Of a stretch of DNA of 33,038 nucleotides, positions 31,116 to 33,038 are shown one piece after another (within the stretch, counting starts at the first letter, position 1; each line of letters starts with the position of its first letter). This DNA comes from Candidatus Zhuqueibacterota bacterium. Lineage in GTDB: Bacteria; Zhuqueibacterota; Zhuqueibacteria; Oceanimicrobiales; Oceanimicrobiaceae. Below the pieces are notes generated by a model. It saw only the letters and a list, made by a program, of their open reading frames with translations. It did not search any database and was not told the origin of the DNA. A program made the position numbers and the translations under genes. The stretch covers positions 1-33,038 of the forward strand of contig JAJDAG010000055.1 in the NCBI GenBank assembly GCA_029262005.1. The letters run 5' to 3'.

Positions 31116-33038
31116 ATGACAACCAGCTTTTCCCAAACCGCCGCTTACATCTGGTCACTTGCCGATCTGCTGCGTGGTGACTTCAAACAATCCCAGTACG
31201 GCCGCATCATCCTGCCGTTTACCATTTTGCGCCGGCTCGAATGTGTGCTGCAGGCCCGCAAATCCAAAGTCCTCGCAGAGGTCGGGAAGCTCAGGACGAT
31301 GAAAAAACTGGAGGAGGAAGCTCGCGAGAAATTTCTTCTCAAAGCAGCGGGGCAGTCCTTCTACAACACCTCGCCCATGGACCTGTCCAGGCTGGGCAGC
31401 GCCGACATCAAGAGCAACCTGATCACATATGTGGACAGCTTCTCGAAGGACGCTCGCGAGATCTTCGAGCATTTCCGGTTCGATGAATTTATCGGCCAGC
31501 TTGATGAGGCCAATCTCCTTTACAAAGTTGTGCAAAAGGTCGCCAATACGGATCTAAATCCCAAAGCCATTAGCAATCACGACATGGGGCTGGTCTTTGA
31601 GGAATTGATCCGGCGCTTCGCGGAAAGCTCCAACGAAACCGCTGGTGAGCATTTCACGCCACGCGACATTGTGCGCCTGACGACTTCCCTGGTTTTCATG
31701 GAGGACAACGACGCACTGACTGTACCCGGCATCGTCCGCACCATCTACGACCCGACGGCGGGAACCGGCGGCTTTCTCTCCAGCGGCATGGAGTACGTGT
31801 ACGAAATAAATCCCAATGCTGTTATGCGCGCCTTTGGCCAGGAACTCAATCCTGAGAGCTATGCCATCTGCAAGGGCGACATGCTCATCAAGGCGCAGGA
31901 CGTCAGCCGCATTAAGCTTGGCAACACCCTCAGCGATGACCAGCTCTACGCAGATAAATTCGACTACATGCTCTCCAATCCACCTTTTGGCGTGGACTGG
32001 AAGAAGGTTGAAGGCGACATCAAAGGCGAGCACAAGCTCAAGGGCTTCGATGGCCGCTTTGGTCCGGGGCTGCCGCGGGTGAGCGATGGCTCGTTGCTTT
32101 TCCTGATGCACCTGCTCAGCAAGATGCGCGACTACGATGCCAACGACAAGGACAAGAACGGCGGCCGCATCGGCATTATCCTCAACGGCTCGCCCCTGTT
32201 CACGGGTGGCGCTGGCAGCGGTGAGAGCGAAATCCGTCGCCACATACTTGAGAGCGACCTGCTGGAGGCCATCGTCGCCCTGCCGACGGATATGTTCTAC
32301 AACACCGGCATCGCGACCTACGTCTGGGTGCTGTCCAACAAAAAGGACGCCGAGCGCAAGGGCAAGGTGCAGCTCATCAACGGCGTGCATCTCTACCAGA
32401 AGATGCGCAAGAGCCTGGGCTCCAAGAGGCAAAAACTCGGCGAAGGTGACATCGCACTGATCACCCGCACCTTCGGGAGGTTCGAGGCGATTGAGCCCTA
32501 CAGCCTCGACACGCAAGCCCGCGAGAATGGCGGCAACGGCAAGCGCGGTCGCCCGGCATCTACGAAGAAGAAGGCCGAGAAGAAGACCTTCGGCAGCAAG
32601 ATCTTCGAGAGCCATGAGTTCGGGTACCGGCGCATCACCGTGGAGCGCCCGCTACGGCTCTCCGCGCAGTTCACCGAGGACCGGCTTGCGGAGCTGCGCT
32701 TCGCGAGCGGCCCGCTGAATGCCGTGATGCGGAAGGTCTACGAGCTGCACGGCCAGGAATGGACGGACGAGATCTACGGCGAGCTCGCGGAGGTCGAAGC
32801 CGAGGTGCGCGCCCTCGTCAAGGCCGACTTCAAGGACCTGAAGGAGAAGCAGGTGAAGGACCTGCTGGCCCCGAAAACATGGAAGGCGCAGAAGGAGCTG
32901 CTCGCCAAGGCGGTGCAGCTTCAGGCCGTGGTCGGGACCGGGCAGTGCGACGACTTCAACGAATTCGAGGGGACGCTCAAGGAGGCGCTCAAGAAGACCG
33001 GAATCAAGCTGGAGACGAAGGAGAGGAAGCAGCTTCTC
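31116..33038 (+). CDS. hsdM: Type I restriction-modification DNA methyltransferase subunit HsdM (runs off the window)
   Basis: The frame is open from the ATG at 31116 (AAGGG about 7 nt upstream) to the last base, 641 codons without a stop, so the gene is partial at its 3' end. The N-terminal helical domain begins [20 protein letters not shown] and has [19 protein letters not shown]. The AdoMet domain shows [10 protein letters not shown] (177-186), motif [10 protein letters not shown] (212-220) and catalytic NPPFG (288-292). These identify an N6-adenine methyltransferase subunit that works with HsdS and, for cleavage, HsdR; both are expected beyond the window. It is already longer than classical HsdM (about 500-530), so it belongs to the long C-terminal-extension type. 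GC climbs from about half near the start to over two thirds near the end. Confidence 0.95.
   Translation, partial: MTTSFSQTAAYIWSLADLLRGDFKQSQYGRIILPFTILRRLECVLQARKSKVLAEVGKLRTMKKLEEEAREKFLLKAAGQSFYNTSPMDLSRLGSADIKSNLITYVDSFSKDAREIFEHFRFDEFIGQLDEANLLYKVVQKVANTDLNPKAISNHDMGLVFEELIRRFAESSNETAGEHFTPRDIVRLTTSLVFMEDNDALTVPGIVRTIYDPTAGTGGFLSSGMEYVYEINPNAVMRAFGQELNPESYAICKGDMLIKAQDVSRIKLGNTLSDDQLYADKFDYMLSNPPFGVDWKKVEGDIKGEHKLKGFDGRFGPGLPRVSDGSLLFLMHLLSKMRDYDANDKDKNGGRIGIILNGSPLFTGGAGSGESEIRRHILESDLLEAIVALPTDMFYNTGIATYVWVLSNKKDAERKGKVQLINGVHLYQKMRKSLGSKRQKLGEGDIALITRTFGRFEAIEPYSLDTQARENGGNGKRGRPASTKKKAEKKTFGSKIFESHEFGYRRITVERPLRLSAQFTEDRLAELRFASGPLNAVMRKVYELHGQEWTDEIYGELAEVEAEVRALVKADFKDLKEKQVKDLLAPKTWKAQKELLAKAVQLQAVVGTGQCDDFNEFEGTLKEALKKTGIKLETKERKQLL

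Noticed and set aside
31554-32615. Long minus-strand open frame of 353 codons
   Set aside because: It is the antisense shadow of hsdM. The plus frame carries the methyltransferase motifs DPTAGTGGF and NPPFG and is open to the window end.

Overview
The window reads as a chromosomal segment of a Gram-negative-type (diderm) bacterium. Outer-membrane barrels, a TolC-type channel, lipoproteins, CsgG-like proteins and a Ser/Thr kinase with PEGA domains occur together. Strong Shine-Dalgarno sites and good sigma70-type promoters argue against a typical Bacteroidetes genome. My inference, from gene content and remembered families only, is a lineage of the FCB group such as Calditrichota or KSB1. Most of the window is moderate in GC. 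The last kilobase rises sharply in GC.

Layout. (1) Positions 223-3896, minus strand: an acyl-CoA carboxylase operon (carboxyltransferase, dodecin, STAS protein, biotin carboxylase). (2) 4145-12208, minus strand: a Cu/Ag efflux operon (HYC/CC/PP small periplasmic protein, CusA-like RND pump, TolC-like channel, CusB-like adaptor with metal-binding and DUF3347 domains, YHS-like lipoprotein) ending in a hairpin. (3) 12594-16394: an EamA transporter, a His-rich exported protein, an unknown TPR-like protein with an in-frame UGA near its end, an outer-membrane barrel, and a small unknown protein behind a sigma54-like site. (4) 16484-23073, minus strand: PEGA-type Ser/Thr kinase, two TPR/CsgG proteins, an outer-membrane protein and a lipoprotein, which look like one envelope module. 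(5) 23456-25514: a LysM lytic transglycosylase and a small membrane protein. (6) 25599-27923: a palindromic element, a strong promoter with a ~400-nt leader, and an ABC-F ATPase. (7) 28079-28786: an XRE-type regulator translationally coupled to a four-helix membrane protein, whose promoter is flanked by a perfect 15-bp inverted repeat. (8) 28996-30600: a second palindromic element, an unrecognised 250-residue helical protein, a perfect hairpin, and twelve ~21-bp tandem repeats. (9) 31116 to the window end: a type I DNA methyltransferase subunit (hsdM) that runs off the edge.

The best candidate for something undescribed is the 250-residue protein with its hairpin and phased 21-bp array beside hsdM. 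Next are the dyad-flanked XRE/membrane-protein promoter, the kinase-CsgG envelope cluster and the long leader before the ABC-F gene. No rRNA, tRNA, insertion-sequence transposase or CRISPR array was found.
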